From positions 1 to 7,420 of the forward strand of contig JANQSM010000016.1 of the NCBI GenBank assembly GCA_028284025.1: DNA of 7,420 nucleotides. Direction: 5' to 3'. Under the pieces are notes generated by a model that saw only the letters and a program-made list of their open reading frames with translations, was not told where the DNA came from and searched no databases. Origin of the DNA: Alphaproteobacteria bacterium (GTDB lineage Bacteria > Pseudomonadota > Alphaproteobacteria > JANQSM01). The position numbers and the translations under genes are program-made. Below, in pieces: positions 1 to 6,808 of this stretch. How positions within the stretch are numbered: position 1 is the first letter of the stretch; every line of letters starts with the position of its first letter.

Positions 1-771
1 TTTTTAAAGATGAAGCCGGTAGTAGAATTCATGACGTTTAACTTTGCAATGCAAGCCATTGATCAAATTATTAATTCAGCCGCAAAAACACTTTATATGT
101 CAGGGGGACAGATGGGGTGTCCGATGGTGTTTCGCGGGCCTAACGGAGCCGCTTCACGGGTAGGGGCACAGCACTCTCAATGTTATGCCAGTTGGTATGC
201 TCATGTCCCAGGTTTAAAAGTAATTTCACCTTATTCCGCCGCTGATGCCAAAGGATTATTAAAATCCGCCATTCGGGATCCAAATCCTGTGGTTTGCCTG
301 GAAAATGAATTACTTTACGGTCAAAGCTATGACGACGTTCCAGCGGATCCGGACTTTACGATTCCGATCGGTAAAGCCAAGGTCGTTCGTCAGGGTGAAG
401 ATGTTACCATTACTGCGTTTTCTATTATGGTTGGAAAAGCACTGCAAGCAGCTGAAATTCTAGCAGAGCAGGGAATTTCAGCTGAAGTAATCGATTTACG
501 CACTGTCCGTCCGCTGGACGTGGCGACAATTGTAGATTCTGTGAAGAAAACCAACCGCCTTGTTGCAGCCGAAGAAGGCTGGCCAGTGGCTGGGATGAAC
601 GCAGAAATTGCTATGCTGATGATGGAGCATGCCTTTGATTATCTGGATGCGCCTGTGGTGCGTGTAAATGCAGTTGACGTTCCGCTACCTTATGCGGATA
701 ATTTGGAGAAACTGGCTCTGCCGCAGGTGGAAAACATCGTCGATGCAGTGAAAAAAGTCTGTTATAAATAG
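1..771 (+). CDS. pdhB: Pyruvate dehydrogenase E1 component, beta subunit (5'-truncated by window edge)
   Basis: This is the beta subunit of the heterotetrameric E1 enzyme, which decarboxylates pyruvate with thiamine diphosphate and acetylates the lipoyl arm of E2 in the cytoplasm. The reading frame is open from base 1 (Phe-Leu-Lys), so the ATG at 10 is an internal Met and the gene begins outside the window. Compared with the short form of the family (about 330 residues), roughly the first 70 residues are missing; forms with an extra N-terminal lipoyl domain exist, and this cannot be judged here. Visible family signatures are the [15 protein letters not shown] stretch, [19 protein letters not shown] and [19 protein letters not shown] of the pyrimidine-binding domain. 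The C-terminal transketolase-like domain follows, with [10 protein letters not shown] and [14 protein letters not shown], and the typical [16 protein letters not shown] end. The stop lies 9 bases before pdhC, so the two are surely co-transcribed. Nothing suggests decay. Confidence 0.96.
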   Translation, partial: FLKMKPVVEFMTFNFAMQAIDQIINSAAKTLYMSGGQMGCPMVFRGPNGAASRVGAQHSQCYASWYAHVPGLKVISPYSAADAKGLLKSAIRDPNPVVCLENELLYGQSYDDVPADPDFTIPIGKAKVVRQGEDVTITAFSIMVGKALQAAEILAEQGISAEVIDLRTVRPLDVATIVDSVKKTNRLVAAEEGWPVAGMNAEIAMLMMEHAFDYLDAPVVRVNAVDVPLPYADNLEKLALPQVENIVDAVKKVCYK

Positions 772-780
772 GAAGAAATT

Positions 781-2085
781 ATGCCGATATCCGTTCTGAT
801 GCCTGCTTTATCTCCGACCATGACGGAAGGAACTTTGGCAAAATGGCTTAAAAAAGAAGGTGAAGATATTTCTGCCGGAGATGTTCTTGCAGAAATTGAA
901 ACTGACAAAGCCACTATGGAAGTGGAAGCCGTAGATGAAGGTAAACTTGGTAAGATTTTAGTCCCAGCTGGAACGGAAAATGTCCCGGTGAATGAGTTGA
1001 TTGCTGTATTGTTGGAAGATGGAGAAGACGTTAAATCCATTAATTTAGATAGCCTGCAAGCAGGATCGGCTAATTCAAATGAAAAAGTGGAAGAAAAGCC
1101 AGCTGCTGCTCCAGCAACGCCGACGGCTAATGAAGCACCTCTTGAAGTAAAAATGGCACCGACACCTCAACCGGTGTCTTCCTCTAAAGACAATAGAATT
1201 GTGGCCTCTCCATTGGCTAAACGTTTGGCTAAGGAAAAAGGTATTAACCTGGCAATGGTCAAAGGATCTGGCCCTCATGGGCGGATTATTCGACGTGATC
1301 TTGAGAACTTCAGCCCATCTGCTGCGGGTGGCGCAATGATGACAGCAGTTCCTCCACGGGATTCATCCGGTATGCCGGCGCATGATTTGGTGAAAAATAA
1401 TAACATGCGCAAAGCCATTGCCCGGCGTTTGCAACAATCCAAACAACAAGTGCCCCATTTCTATCTGACTGTGGAATGTGAAATTGATGCGCTTTTGGTG
1501 TTACGTAAAAGCATTAACAAGAAAGCTGAACGAGATGCCCAGGAAGGCCAAAAACCAGCCTATAAGGTTTCGGTAAATGATTTTGTGATTAAGGCTGTTG
1601 CTATGGCCTTGATGGAAGTACCAGAAGCCAACGCTGCGTGGGGAGATGACGCCGTTAAAATGTTTAAATCCGCTGATGTCGCTGTGGCTGTAGCGATTGA
1701 AGGTGGACTTATTACCCCGATTATTAAGGATGCCCAGGCTAAATCCATGGTTATGATTTCAAATGAAATGAAAGAGCTGGCTGCTAAAGCCCGTAATGGT
1801 CAGTTGCAACCTGCCGAGTATGAAGGTGGAACATTTAGTATTTCCAATCTTGGCATGTTTGGAATTGATGAATTTTCGGCGATTATCAATCCGCCTCAAG
1901 GGGCCATCCTGGCCGTCGGTCAGGGCGCAGAAAAACCTGTCGTAAAAGACGGGCAGATTACAACGGCAACGTTGATGAAATGTACGCTTTCAACTGACCA
2001 CCGAGTCATAGACGGGGCTGTGGGGGCGCAATTTATGCAGGCTTTCCAGGAATATATCCAGGATCCTGCCATGATGCTGATTTAA
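781..2085 (+). CDS. pdhC: Dihydrolipoyllysine acetyltransferase, E2 of pyruvate dehydrogenase
   Basis: This is the E2 core of the PDH complex, which transfers acetyl from its lipoyl arm to coenzyme A. The 434-residue protein has one N-terminal lipoyl domain (about residues 1-80) with the lipoylation site Lys43 in ETDKATME. An Ala/Pro-rich flexible linker runs over about 84-136. The peripheral subunit-binding domain (about 140-177, with [13 protein letters not shown] and [13 protein letters not shown]) docks E1 or E3. The acyltransferase domain runs from about 206 to the end. The catalytic motif DHRVIDG supplies His407 and Asp411. One lipoyl domain and this length are usual for alphaproteobacterial PdhC. 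The ATG at 781 has a good Shine-Dalgarno sequence (AGGAAG, 770-775) overlapping the pdhB stop. The substrate could in theory be another 2-oxo acid, but the adjacent E1-beta and the PDH-type lipoyl domain ([10 protein letters not shown]) make pyruvate by far the best choice. Confidence 0.97.
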   Translation: MPISVLMPALSPTMTEGTLAKWLKKEGEDISAGDVLAEIETDKATMEVEAVDEGKLGKILVPAGTENVPVNELIAVLLEDGEDVKSINLDSLQAGSANSNEKVEEKPAAAPATPTANEAPLEVKMAPTPQPVSSSKDNRIVASPLAKRLAKEKGINLAMVKGSGPHGRIIRRDLENFSPSAAGGAMMTAVPPRDSSGMPAHDLVKNNNMRKAIARRLQQSKQQVPHFYLTVECEIDALLVLRKSINKKAERDAQEGQKPAYKVSVNDFVIKAVAMALMEVPEANAAWGDDAVKMFKSADVAVAVAIEGGLITPIIKDAQAKSMVMISNEMKELAAKARNGQLQPAEYEGGTFSISNLGMFGIDEFSAIINPPQGAILAVGQGAEKPVVKDGQITTATLMKCTLSTDHRVIDGAVGAQFMQAFQEYIQDPAMMLI

Positions 2086-2088
2086 CCC

Positions 2089-2094
2089 AGGGGA
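2089..2094 (+). promoter_or_regulatory. Ribosome binding site supporting a GTG start
   Basis: AGGGGA lies 7 bases before the GTG at 2102. This spacing is good and is the reason for choosing the GTG start. It sits just after the pdhC stop, so translation of the membrane protein probably follows directly from pdhC. Confidence 0.6.
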
Positions 2095-2101
2095 TAGCTC
2101 T

Positions 2102-2560
2102 GTGAATTTCCTATGGCCTTCCATTGATTCTAAAACTGATGCTGAAGCAGCCTGTACTTTTGTTGGAACAGGGACTCTTGTTTTGGCCGCAGTGATTTTT
2201 TTATTATATCTACTAAAACAGGTAGCAGGTCTTTCTTTGGCTGATCAGTTGATGAGACTCCCTTTGTACGATCAAGCACAGGCCTATGTAAGCTATGATG
2301 TCCTGTCTATTGAACTCTTGATTGGAGCAGGGGTTATGGCCCTGTATGGTGTATTTATCTTGTTACATTCACGGGTTATGGCGTTTTTATACTTTATGGA
2401 AGCTTTATTTACATTGGGATCAATGTTGTTTATTTTCAAACAATACACCCTTGCACGGCTAATTTTGTGGCTTCTAGCAACCTTTTTCGGGTTGCACGCG
2501 ATTAGAGCCACTGACGCAGTGCATAAATTTGAAAAACAGGAAAAGAGGCAAAGACAATGA
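2102..2560 (+). CDS. Small four-helix membrane protein of unknown function in the PDH operon
   Basis: I do not recognise this 152-residue protein. It shows about four hydrophobic segments: residues 21-42, 67-88, 92-112 and 117-136. They are followed by a short charged, Lys/Arg/Gln-rich tail that should lie in the cytoplasm (KFEKQEKRQRQ). The short N-terminus is mildly acidic and there is no cleavable signal peptide. No cofactor or catalytic motif is visible. It starts at GTG with a good ribosome binding site, 16 bases after pdhC, and its stop overlaps the lpdA start (ATGA, 2557-2560), which implies translational coupling with E3. Being locked between E2 and E3 suggests a role connected with PDH or with the membrane, but this is inferred only from position. 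The frame is intact, with hydrophobicity spread as in a real membrane protein, so I am confident it is coding. Confidence 0.86.
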   Translation: MNFLWPSIDSKTDAEAACTFVGTGTLVLAAVIFLLYLLKQVAGLSLADQLMRLPLYDQAQAYVSYDVLSIELLIGAGVMALYGVFILLHSRVMAFLYFMEALFTLGSMLFIFKQYTLARLILWLLATFFGLHAIRATDAVHKFEKQEKRQRQ

Positions 2561-3957
2561 GCACTGATACCTTTGATTGCATGATCGTTGGAGGAGGCCC
2601 AGGCGGCTATGTCGCTGCTATCCGTGCGGCCCAGTTAGGCATGAAAACGGCTGTTATAGAACGTGAGCATTTAGGAGGGATTTGCTTAAATTGGGGGTGT
2701 ATTCCCACCAAAGCTTTACTACGATCTTCTGAAATTCATCACCTTTTTAATAATTCAGAAGAATTTGGCTTTAAAATAAAAGGTTTAGAAGTTGATTTTA
2801 AAAAAATAGTTCAAAGATCCAGAGATGTATCTAATAAATTAACTTCTGGTATTAAACACCTGATGAATAAGAATAAAATTACTGTTATTGAAGGAGAAGG
2901 TAAACTTCTTGGAAAAGGCAAAATCACCGTAGAAAAAGGCAAGAAAAAACAGGAATATACTGCCAAACATATTATTCTGGCTACGGGTGCTCGCGCCCGT
3001 ATTCTGCCAGGCCTGGAGCCAGATGGTAAGCTTGTATGGACATATCGCGAAGCAATGGTCCCCGATGCAATGCCAAAAACCTTGCTTGTTGTAGGTTCAG
3101 GGGCGATAGGAATAGAATTCGCCAGTTTTTACCACAATATGGGGGTTAAGGTTAAAGTAGTTGAGGTTTTAGACCGGATTTTGCCGGCAGAAGATGAAGA
3201 AATCTCAAAATTTGCTCGTAAATCCTTTGAAAAACAGGGAATTAATATTGCTACAGAAACCAAGGTAACAAGCCTTAAAAAAGGAAAATCTAGCGTTACG
3301 GCTACCATTGAAGATAAAAAAGGTAAAAAGACTGAAGAAACCTTTGATCGCGTGATTATGGCTGTCGGTGTGGTTGGAAACACTGAAAATCTTGGGCTGG
3401 AAAACACTAAAGTAAAAGTTGAGAAAAACGCCATTGTCACTGATGAGTGGTATCGCACGCATGAACCATATGTATATGCAATTGGTGATGTGGCGGGTGC
3501 CCCGTGGTTAGCACATAAGGCATCCCATGAAGGTATTATTTGTGTTGAAAAGATTGCTGGCAAGAATGATGTACATCCTCTTGATAAATTAGCTATTCCA
3601 GGCTGTACGTACTGTATGCCGCAAGTGGCAAGCGTGGGCTTGACAGAAACCAAAGCCAAAGAGGCTGGTCACAAGGTCAAAGTTGGCCGTTTCCCGTTTC
3701 AAGGGAATGGAAAGGCCATTGCGCTTGGGGAGCCAGAAGGTCTGGTAAAAACAATTTTTGATGAACAAACCGGTGAATTGCTGGGTGCACATATGATTGG
3801 AGCCGAAGTAACGGAGATGATTCAAGGGTTTTGTGTGGCAAAAACACTTGAAACAACGGAAGCTGACTTGATGCATACTATCTTTCCACACCCGACATTA
3901 TCTGAAATGATGCATGAATCTGTGCTTGATGCTTATGGTCAAGTAATCCATTATTAG
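2557..3957 (+). CDS. lpdA: Dihydrolipoyl dehydrogenase, E3 of pyruvate dehydrogenase
   Basis: This is the FAD-dependent E3 enzyme, which reoxidises the dihydrolipoyl arm of E2 and reduces NAD+. The 466-residue length is normal for the family, and there is no N-terminal lipoyl domain. The FAD-binding dinucleotide motif is GGGPGGYVAAIRAAQLG (residues 12-28), with Glu35 ending the second strand. The redox-active disulfide is Cys43-x4-Cys48 in GGICLNWGCIPTKALL. The NAD-binding motif GSGAIGIEFA starts at Gly180. The second FAD contact AIGDVAG includes Asp311. The C-terminal dimer-interface motif HPTLSE supplies His445 and Glu450, the acid-base pair. All key residues are present. The start codon overlaps the stop of the upstream membrane protein by ATGA. 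Residues about 75-135 and 240-290 are unusually Lys-rich, matching AT-rich local DNA. Other 2-oxo acid dehydrogenases may share this E3, but its place makes it the PDH E3. Confidence 0.97.
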   Translation: MSTDTFDCMIVGGGPGGYVAAIRAAQLGMKTAVIEREHLGGICLNWGCIPTKALLRSSEIHHLFNNSEEFGFKIKGLEVDFKKIVQRSRDVSNKLTSGIKHLMNKNKITVIEGEGKLLGKGKITVEKGKKKQEYTAKHIILATGARARILPGLEPDGKLVWTYREAMVPDAMPKTLLVVGSGAIGIEFASFYHNMGVKVKVVEVLDRILPAEDEEISKFARKSFEKQGINIATETKVTSLKKGKSSVTATIEDKKGKKTEETFDRVIMAVGVVGNTENLGLENTKVKVEKNAIVTDEWYRTHEPYVYAIGDVAGAPWLAHKASHEGIICVEKIAGKNDVHPLDKLAIPGCTYCMPQVASVGLTETKAKEAGHKVKVGRFPFQGNGKAIALGEPEGLVKTIFDEQTGELLGAHMIGAEVTEMIQGFCVAKTLETTEADLMHTIFPHPTLSEMMHESVLDAYGQVIHY

Positions 3958-3980
3958 AAAAGGCAAATTCAGAATTCAGC

Positions 3981-3988
3981 AGGAAAGG
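3981..3988 (+). promoter_or_regulatory. Strong ribosome binding site supporting a TTG start
   Basis: AGGAAAGG lies 8 bases before the TTG at 3997. No ATG or GTG lies in frame near this site, so the purine-rich element is what fixes the rare TTG start of the next gene. Confidence 0.6.
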
Positions 3989-3996
3989 CGGTCTTT

Positions 3997-4500
3997 TTGA
4001 AGCACGGCAATCAATTCAAGGATCTGGAAGTCTATAAATCTCGTATTACGGAGCCTCAAACCAGTAAAAACCCATTTCTATGGCTGATCCCAGTTATATT
4101 CATCGTTTGCGTTTATAATGTTTATACGGGCTATTCTGATTACACACTCTCGCAGTCTGTTCGAGGAATAAGTGTTGAAATTATCCAGCGTAATCAGGAT
4201 CGCTTCAAACTCCCTGAAGTTTTGGAAAACAAAGTGCAAAGTATTAGCAGTGAGGAAGAATACCGCCAGGCTTTCAAAGAATATTCCCAACAACTTAAAT
4301 TCAGAATCGGAATTTATCTGGCAACCTTCATTATTGCTGTGGGTCTACTATGGAAAGATATAATTGCTATTTTCGGCACAGCGGTATTTCTGGTGATTGC
4401 AAGTGGTTACACGCTGTTTACAGCTTCCTTAGGCGCAGCGATGATTGATTTCACCATATTTGTAATATTGCTGTTCTTTGTGCTGAAAATGGAAGAATAG
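3997..4500 (+). CDS. Membrane protein of unknown function between lpdA and lipA
   Basis: I do not recognise this 167-residue protein. A hydrophilic N-terminus of about 26 residues leads into a first membrane segment (about 27-44). A mainly charged region of about 55 residues follows (about 47-102; helix-prone, Glu/Gln/Lys-rich around 61-102). Three more hydrophobic segments lie at about 104-119, 122-141 and 145-163, and the protein ends in KMEE. With four segments, both ends should be on the same side and the charged loop on the other. No enzymatic motif is visible. The start is TTG with a strong ribosome binding site, 39 bases after lpdA, with no terminator between, so it probably belongs to the same transcript. 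It is not clearly related to the membrane protein at 2102-2560: spacing of helices and sequence differ. Function is unknown. Confidence 0.83.
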   Translation: MKHGNQFKDLEVYKSRITEPQTSKNPFLWLIPVIFIVCVYNVYTGYSDYTLSQSVRGISVEIIQRNQDRFKLPEVLENKVQSISSEEEYRQAFKEYSQQLKFRIGIYLATFIIAVGLLWKDIIAIFGTAVFLVIASGYTLFTASLGAAMIDFTIFVILLFFVLKMEE

Positions 4501-4510
4501 TAAGGCGCCC

Positions 4511-4533
4511 TTGCTTTTTTAATATAAAAGCAA
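4511..4533 (+). other. AT-rich inverted repeat upstream of lipA
   Basis: TTGCTTTT (4511-4518) and AAAAGCAA (4526-4533) can pair as an 8-base stem around a 7-base loop. Only two of the pairs are G-C and no T-run follows on the + strand, so it is at best a weak attenuator or an mRNA-processing element, not a convincing terminator. It sits in the 56-base gap before lipA. Confidence 0.35.
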
Positions 4534-4556
4534 TAAATAAATAGCATTATTCATTA

Positions 4557-5546
4557 ATGAAAAATTGTGAAACCATGTCAAATACAACGCTTCTTGAAAA
4601 GCAAAAACAAGCCGCTGCGCGCCATCCAGAAAAACAGAAGAATCCGGACCGACCAATGGGCCGCAAACCTGAATGGATTCGGGTAAAGGCCCCGACATCA
4701 GAGGAATACTTTAAAACCAAAAAATTGATGCGTGATTCAAACCTGCACACAGTTTGCGAGGAAGCAGGGTGCCCTAATATTGGTGAATGTTGGTCAAAAA
4801 AACATGCCACTGTCATGATTATGGGAGATACCTGTACCCGGGCTTGTACGTTTTGCAATGTAAAAACAGGCGTTCCGGGCAAACTGGACCCGTTTGAACC
4901 GTTTAATTTGGCTAATGCGGCAGAAAAGTTAGCTTTAGAGCATATTGTTATCACTTCTGTTGATCGGGATGATTTAAAAGACGGCGGGGCAAATCACTTT
5001 AAAGAAGTTATTGAAGCTTTGCGCAAGCGCTGTCCTGATACCACTATTGAGATTCTAACCCCTGATTTTCTGCGAAAAGAGGGGGCTGTTGAGAAGGTTA
5101 TGGAATCTCCCCCGGATGTCTTTAATCATAATCTGGAAACTGTGCCGCGTTTATACCTGCCGGTGCGGCCAGGAGCACGGTATTTTCATTCTTTGCGCAT
5201 TTTGCAGCGTGTAAAAGAAGTTGATCCCCATGTGTTTACTAAATCAGGAATTATGGTGGGTCTTGGTGAAACACGTGAAGAAATCATGCAGGTGATGGAT
5301 GATATGCGCTCTGCGGATGTTGATTTTATTACGATTGGCCAGTACCTTCAGCCAACGCCAAAGCACCATCCTGTTGATCGTTTTGTGACACCAGATGAAT
5401 TTGATCAATACGCTCAAATTGCTCGTTCCAAGGGGTTTCTTATGGTTTCAAGTTCTCCACTCACGCGGTCCAGTTATCACGCCGGGGATGATTTTCGCCA
5501 GCTTAGGCAAGCACGCGAGAAAAAACTGGCTAAAGCTTCTAAATAG
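4557..5546 (+). CDS. lipA: Lipoyl synthase (radical SAM)
   Basis: This radical SAM enzyme inserts two sulfur atoms into protein-bound octanoyl groups and so makes the lipoyl cofactor needed by PdhC. The auxiliary, sulfur-donating Fe-S cluster is bound by Cys67, Cys72 and Cys78 ([12 protein letters not shown]). The SAM-binding cluster is bound by Cys93, Cys97 and Cys100 (CTRACTFC). The C-terminal RSSYHAG motif (Arg304-Tyr307) supplies the serine ligand of the auxiliary cluster. [20 protein letters not shown] and NIETVP-like [10 protein letters not shown] are also typical. The length of 329 residues is normal for alphaproteobacterial LipA. The start is uncertain: ATG 4557 and ATG 4575 (giving [10 protein letters not shown]) both lack a clear Shine-Dalgarno sequence, and the shorter form would lose only six residues. 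The gene follows the PDH genes, so the cofactor is made beside its main client. Confidence 0.97.
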   Translation: MKNCETMSNTTLLEKQKQAAARHPEKQKNPDRPMGRKPEWIRVKAPTSEEYFKTKKLMRDSNLHTVCEEAGCPNIGECWSKKHATVMIMGDTCTRACTFCNVKTGVPGKLDPFEPFNLANAAEKLALEHIVITSVDRDDLKDGGANHFKEVIEALRKRCPDTTIEILTPDFLRKEGAVEKVMESPPDVFNHNLETVPRLYLPVRPGARYFHSLRILQRVKEVDPHVFTKSGIMVGLGETREEIMQVMDDMRSADVDFITIGQYLQPTPKHHPVDRFVTPDEFDQYAQIARSKGFLMVSSSPLTRSSYHAGDDFRQLRQAREKKLAKASK

Positions 5547-5560
5547 TCTTTATATTTTTA

Positions 5561-5590
5561 TTGATTTATAAAAGAGACATATGATATATA
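5561..5590 (+). promoter_or_regulatory. Possible promoter for the paralog pair
   Basis: The 76-base gap between lipA and the first paralog is very AT-rich. TTGATT (5561-5566, 4 of 6 to the -35 consensus) lies 18 bases before TATATA (5585-5590, 4 of 6). An alternative -10, TATGAT (5580-5585, 5 of 6), lacks a good -35. In DNA this AT-rich such matches arise by chance, so support is weak. Confidence 0.25.
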
Positions 5591-5603
5591 TCTTTTAAAG
5601 ATA
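5583..5603. repeat. Overlapping palindromes upstream of the first paralog
   Basis: GATATATATC (5583-5592) is a perfect palindrome. TATCTTT (5589-5595) and AAAGATA (5597-5603) form a second perfect dyad around one central T. They overlap the candidate -10 and lie 20 bases before the start codon, so they could be operator half-sites. They could also be chance symmetry in AT-rich DNA. Confidence 0.3.
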
Positions 5604-5622
5604 CGGTAATTGTAGGTAGAAA

Positions 5623-6198
5623 ATGTCACAAAAATTTTGTGTAGACACATTTAAAAATATAGAAAACTTAAACCCGGAAGAGCTTCAAGAACTCAAAAGC
5701 CGTCTGGGGGAAATGACTTTTGGAGAGATACTTGATCTTTTATCGGATTGCTGTCTAGATCCCCTTAAAACAGCAATTGAATTAAGTAGGTACGCAGCTG
5801 CAGAAGAAGGGATTGTATCAGAAATATATGACCTTTCCTTGAGCCTGGTCTTATTTGATGAAGTTTTACGGGCAAAAAAACCAGAGCCAGGAGAAGATTC
5901 AGAACTTCATATAGACTGTCTAAGCGGTTTCTTAAAAGATCTGCTTACTGTTACAAATGCTGTACTTGATCAAGGTGACTACCATCCACTTTTAGCATTT
6001 ATGTTTGATAGTACTACGAGAACACTTGATAAAAGTCTTATTAAGGCATTAGAACTACACCATATGGAACAGGAAGATTTTCCAGGTTATGAAGCGAGAG
6101 TGGAGATTTTAGGTAAAGAAGATGGTGCCGCCACTTTTGATCTTTCAAAACACCCTTATGTACGTGCATACCTGTTAGGTGGTGGATATGTAAGATGA
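5623..6198 (+). CDS. Uncharacterised soluble helical protein, first of two tandem paralogs
   Basis: I do not recognise this 191-residue protein. It is hydrophilic, acidic and probably almost all alpha-helical, with no signal peptide, membrane segment or zinc-type Cys cluster. It is clearly related to the next gene product. Shared landmarks are TFKN at residues 9-12, a Leu/Glu-rich helix with a CL pair (Cys44-Leu45), a G-x-Y-x-P-L-x-A-F block (Gly118-Phe126), SLIKALELH (SLCEALAMQ in the partner) and a C-terminal P-x-V-R-x-x-L-L block (178-185). The start at ATG 5623 has a modest ribosome binding site (TAGGT, 5613-5617). Its stop overlaps the start of the second copy (ATGA), so the two are translated together. 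Local GC is lower than in lipA (hand count 20 of 60 at 5641-5700 against 30 of 60 at 5161-5220). It interrupts the usual lipA-ratA neighbourhood. Function is unknown. Confidence 0.85.
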   Translation: MSQKFCVDTFKNIENLNPEELQELKSRLGEMTFGEILDLLSDCCLDPLKTAIELSRYAAAEEGIVSEIYDLSLSLVLFDEVLRAKKPEPGEDSELHIDCLSGFLKDLLTVTNAVLDQGDYHPLLAFMFDSTTRTLDKSLIKALELHHMEQEDFPGYEARVEILGKEDGAATFDLSKHPYVRAYLLGGGYVR

Positions 6199-6773
6199 CA
6201 GAAAGAACAATTGTAACATTCAAAAATCTACAAAATTATTCAATTGATGAAATCAAGGAATTCCAAGAAACTTTGCTGAATTTATCAGTTGAAGAAATGC
6301 TTCAGTTTATTTATGAGCATTGCCTTGAATTATATATAGATGCCTTTTGCGAATATCAGAATATGAATGAGGCTGGCTTAAAACCAACAGCAAGCGACTC
6401 ATCCCATTTATCAGTGATGTACGGTCACGCATTCGGCCTTGTTTTTGTGCGCGATCTTTTAGCAGAAAAGGAAGCTCGAGGAGATTATACTCAAGCTGAG
6501 AAAGAGGCCTGCTATAACACTTTTCACATGTTAACCGGACATATTGAAGATTTGCTGCAGTGTGGCCATTATCCCCCTTTATTTGCTTTTATAATGGGAG
6601 AGCCTGAAAATACAAAAATTTCTCTTTGTGAAGCTTTGGCAATGCAGGCCAGGGAACATGCCGAGCTTGGAAAATTGAGGACTAAAAAACAGAAAATACG
6701 TGCAATGGATAGTCCAGCAATAAACAGCCCTTTTGTCCGCACTTTTCTTTTGCAGCGAGGTCGCACTGCATAG
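6195..6773 (+). CDS. Uncharacterised soluble helical protein, second of two tandem paralogs
   Basis: This 192-residue protein is a diverged copy of the preceding product and is also unrecognised. It keeps TFKN (residues 8-11), a CL pair in the first helical region, the G-x-Y-x-P-L-x-A-F block (Gly124-Phe132), SLCEALAMQ and the C-terminal P-x-V-R-x-x-L-L block (179-186). Between these the two proteins differ greatly, and this copy has an extra charged stretch (EKEARGDYTQAEKEA) before the central block. It also has a basic patch (KLRTKKQKIR) near residue 160 where the first copy is acidic. That argues for old duplication and separate roles, for example as two subunits of one heteromer. The ATG at 6195 overlaps the upstream stop and has a GGTGGA element 8 bases before it. 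No membrane segment, signal peptide or catalytic motif is visible. Confidence 0.85.
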   Translation: MTERTIVTFKNLQNYSIDEIKEFQETLLNLSVEEMLQFIYEHCLELYIDAFCEYQNMNEAGLKPTASDSSHLSVMYGHAFGLVFVRDLLAEKEARGDYTQAEKEACYNTFHMLTGHIEDLLQCGHYPPLFAFIMGEPENTKISLCEALAMQAREHAELGKLRTKKQKIRAMDSPAINSPFVRTFLLQRGRTA

Positions 6774-6802
6774 TTGGCAGTGAGGTAAAAATCCCGTATT
6801 CT
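6774..6802 (+). promoter_or_regulatory. Candidate promoter for a leaderless ratA transcript
   Basis: TTGGCA (6774-6779, 5 of 6 to the -35 consensus) begins right after the stop of the second paralog. It lies 17 bases before TATTCT (6797-6802, 4 of 6 to the -10). The ratA ATG begins 6 bases after this -10, about where transcription would start, and no Shine-Dalgarno sequence sits at normal distance. The arrangement fits a leaderless message but rests on consensus matching alone. Confidence 0.35.
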
Positions 6803-6808
6803 TCACAA

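Noticed and set aside
10..12. ATG at base 10 as the true start of pdhB
   Set aside because: The frame is open to base 1, and the conserved N-terminal part of E1-beta, including its thiamine diphosphate contacts, must lie upstream; the gene is simply cut by the window.
3129..3659. A 176-codon reading frame on the minus strand within lpdA
   Set aside because: It lies fully opposite a well-conserved E3 gene, has low-complexity Ser/Thr/Phe-rich content and no ribosome binding site or family resemblance. It is a shadow of lpdA.
4511..4533. Rho-independent terminator after the second membrane protein
   Set aside because: The stem has only two G-C pairs and no T-run follows on the + strand, so read-through into lipA is more likely.
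4547..4954. A 135-codon minus-strand frame opposite the start of lipA
   Set aside because: It overlaps the conserved cysteine motifs of lipA on the other strand and looks like no known protein; the lipA frame explains the DNA.
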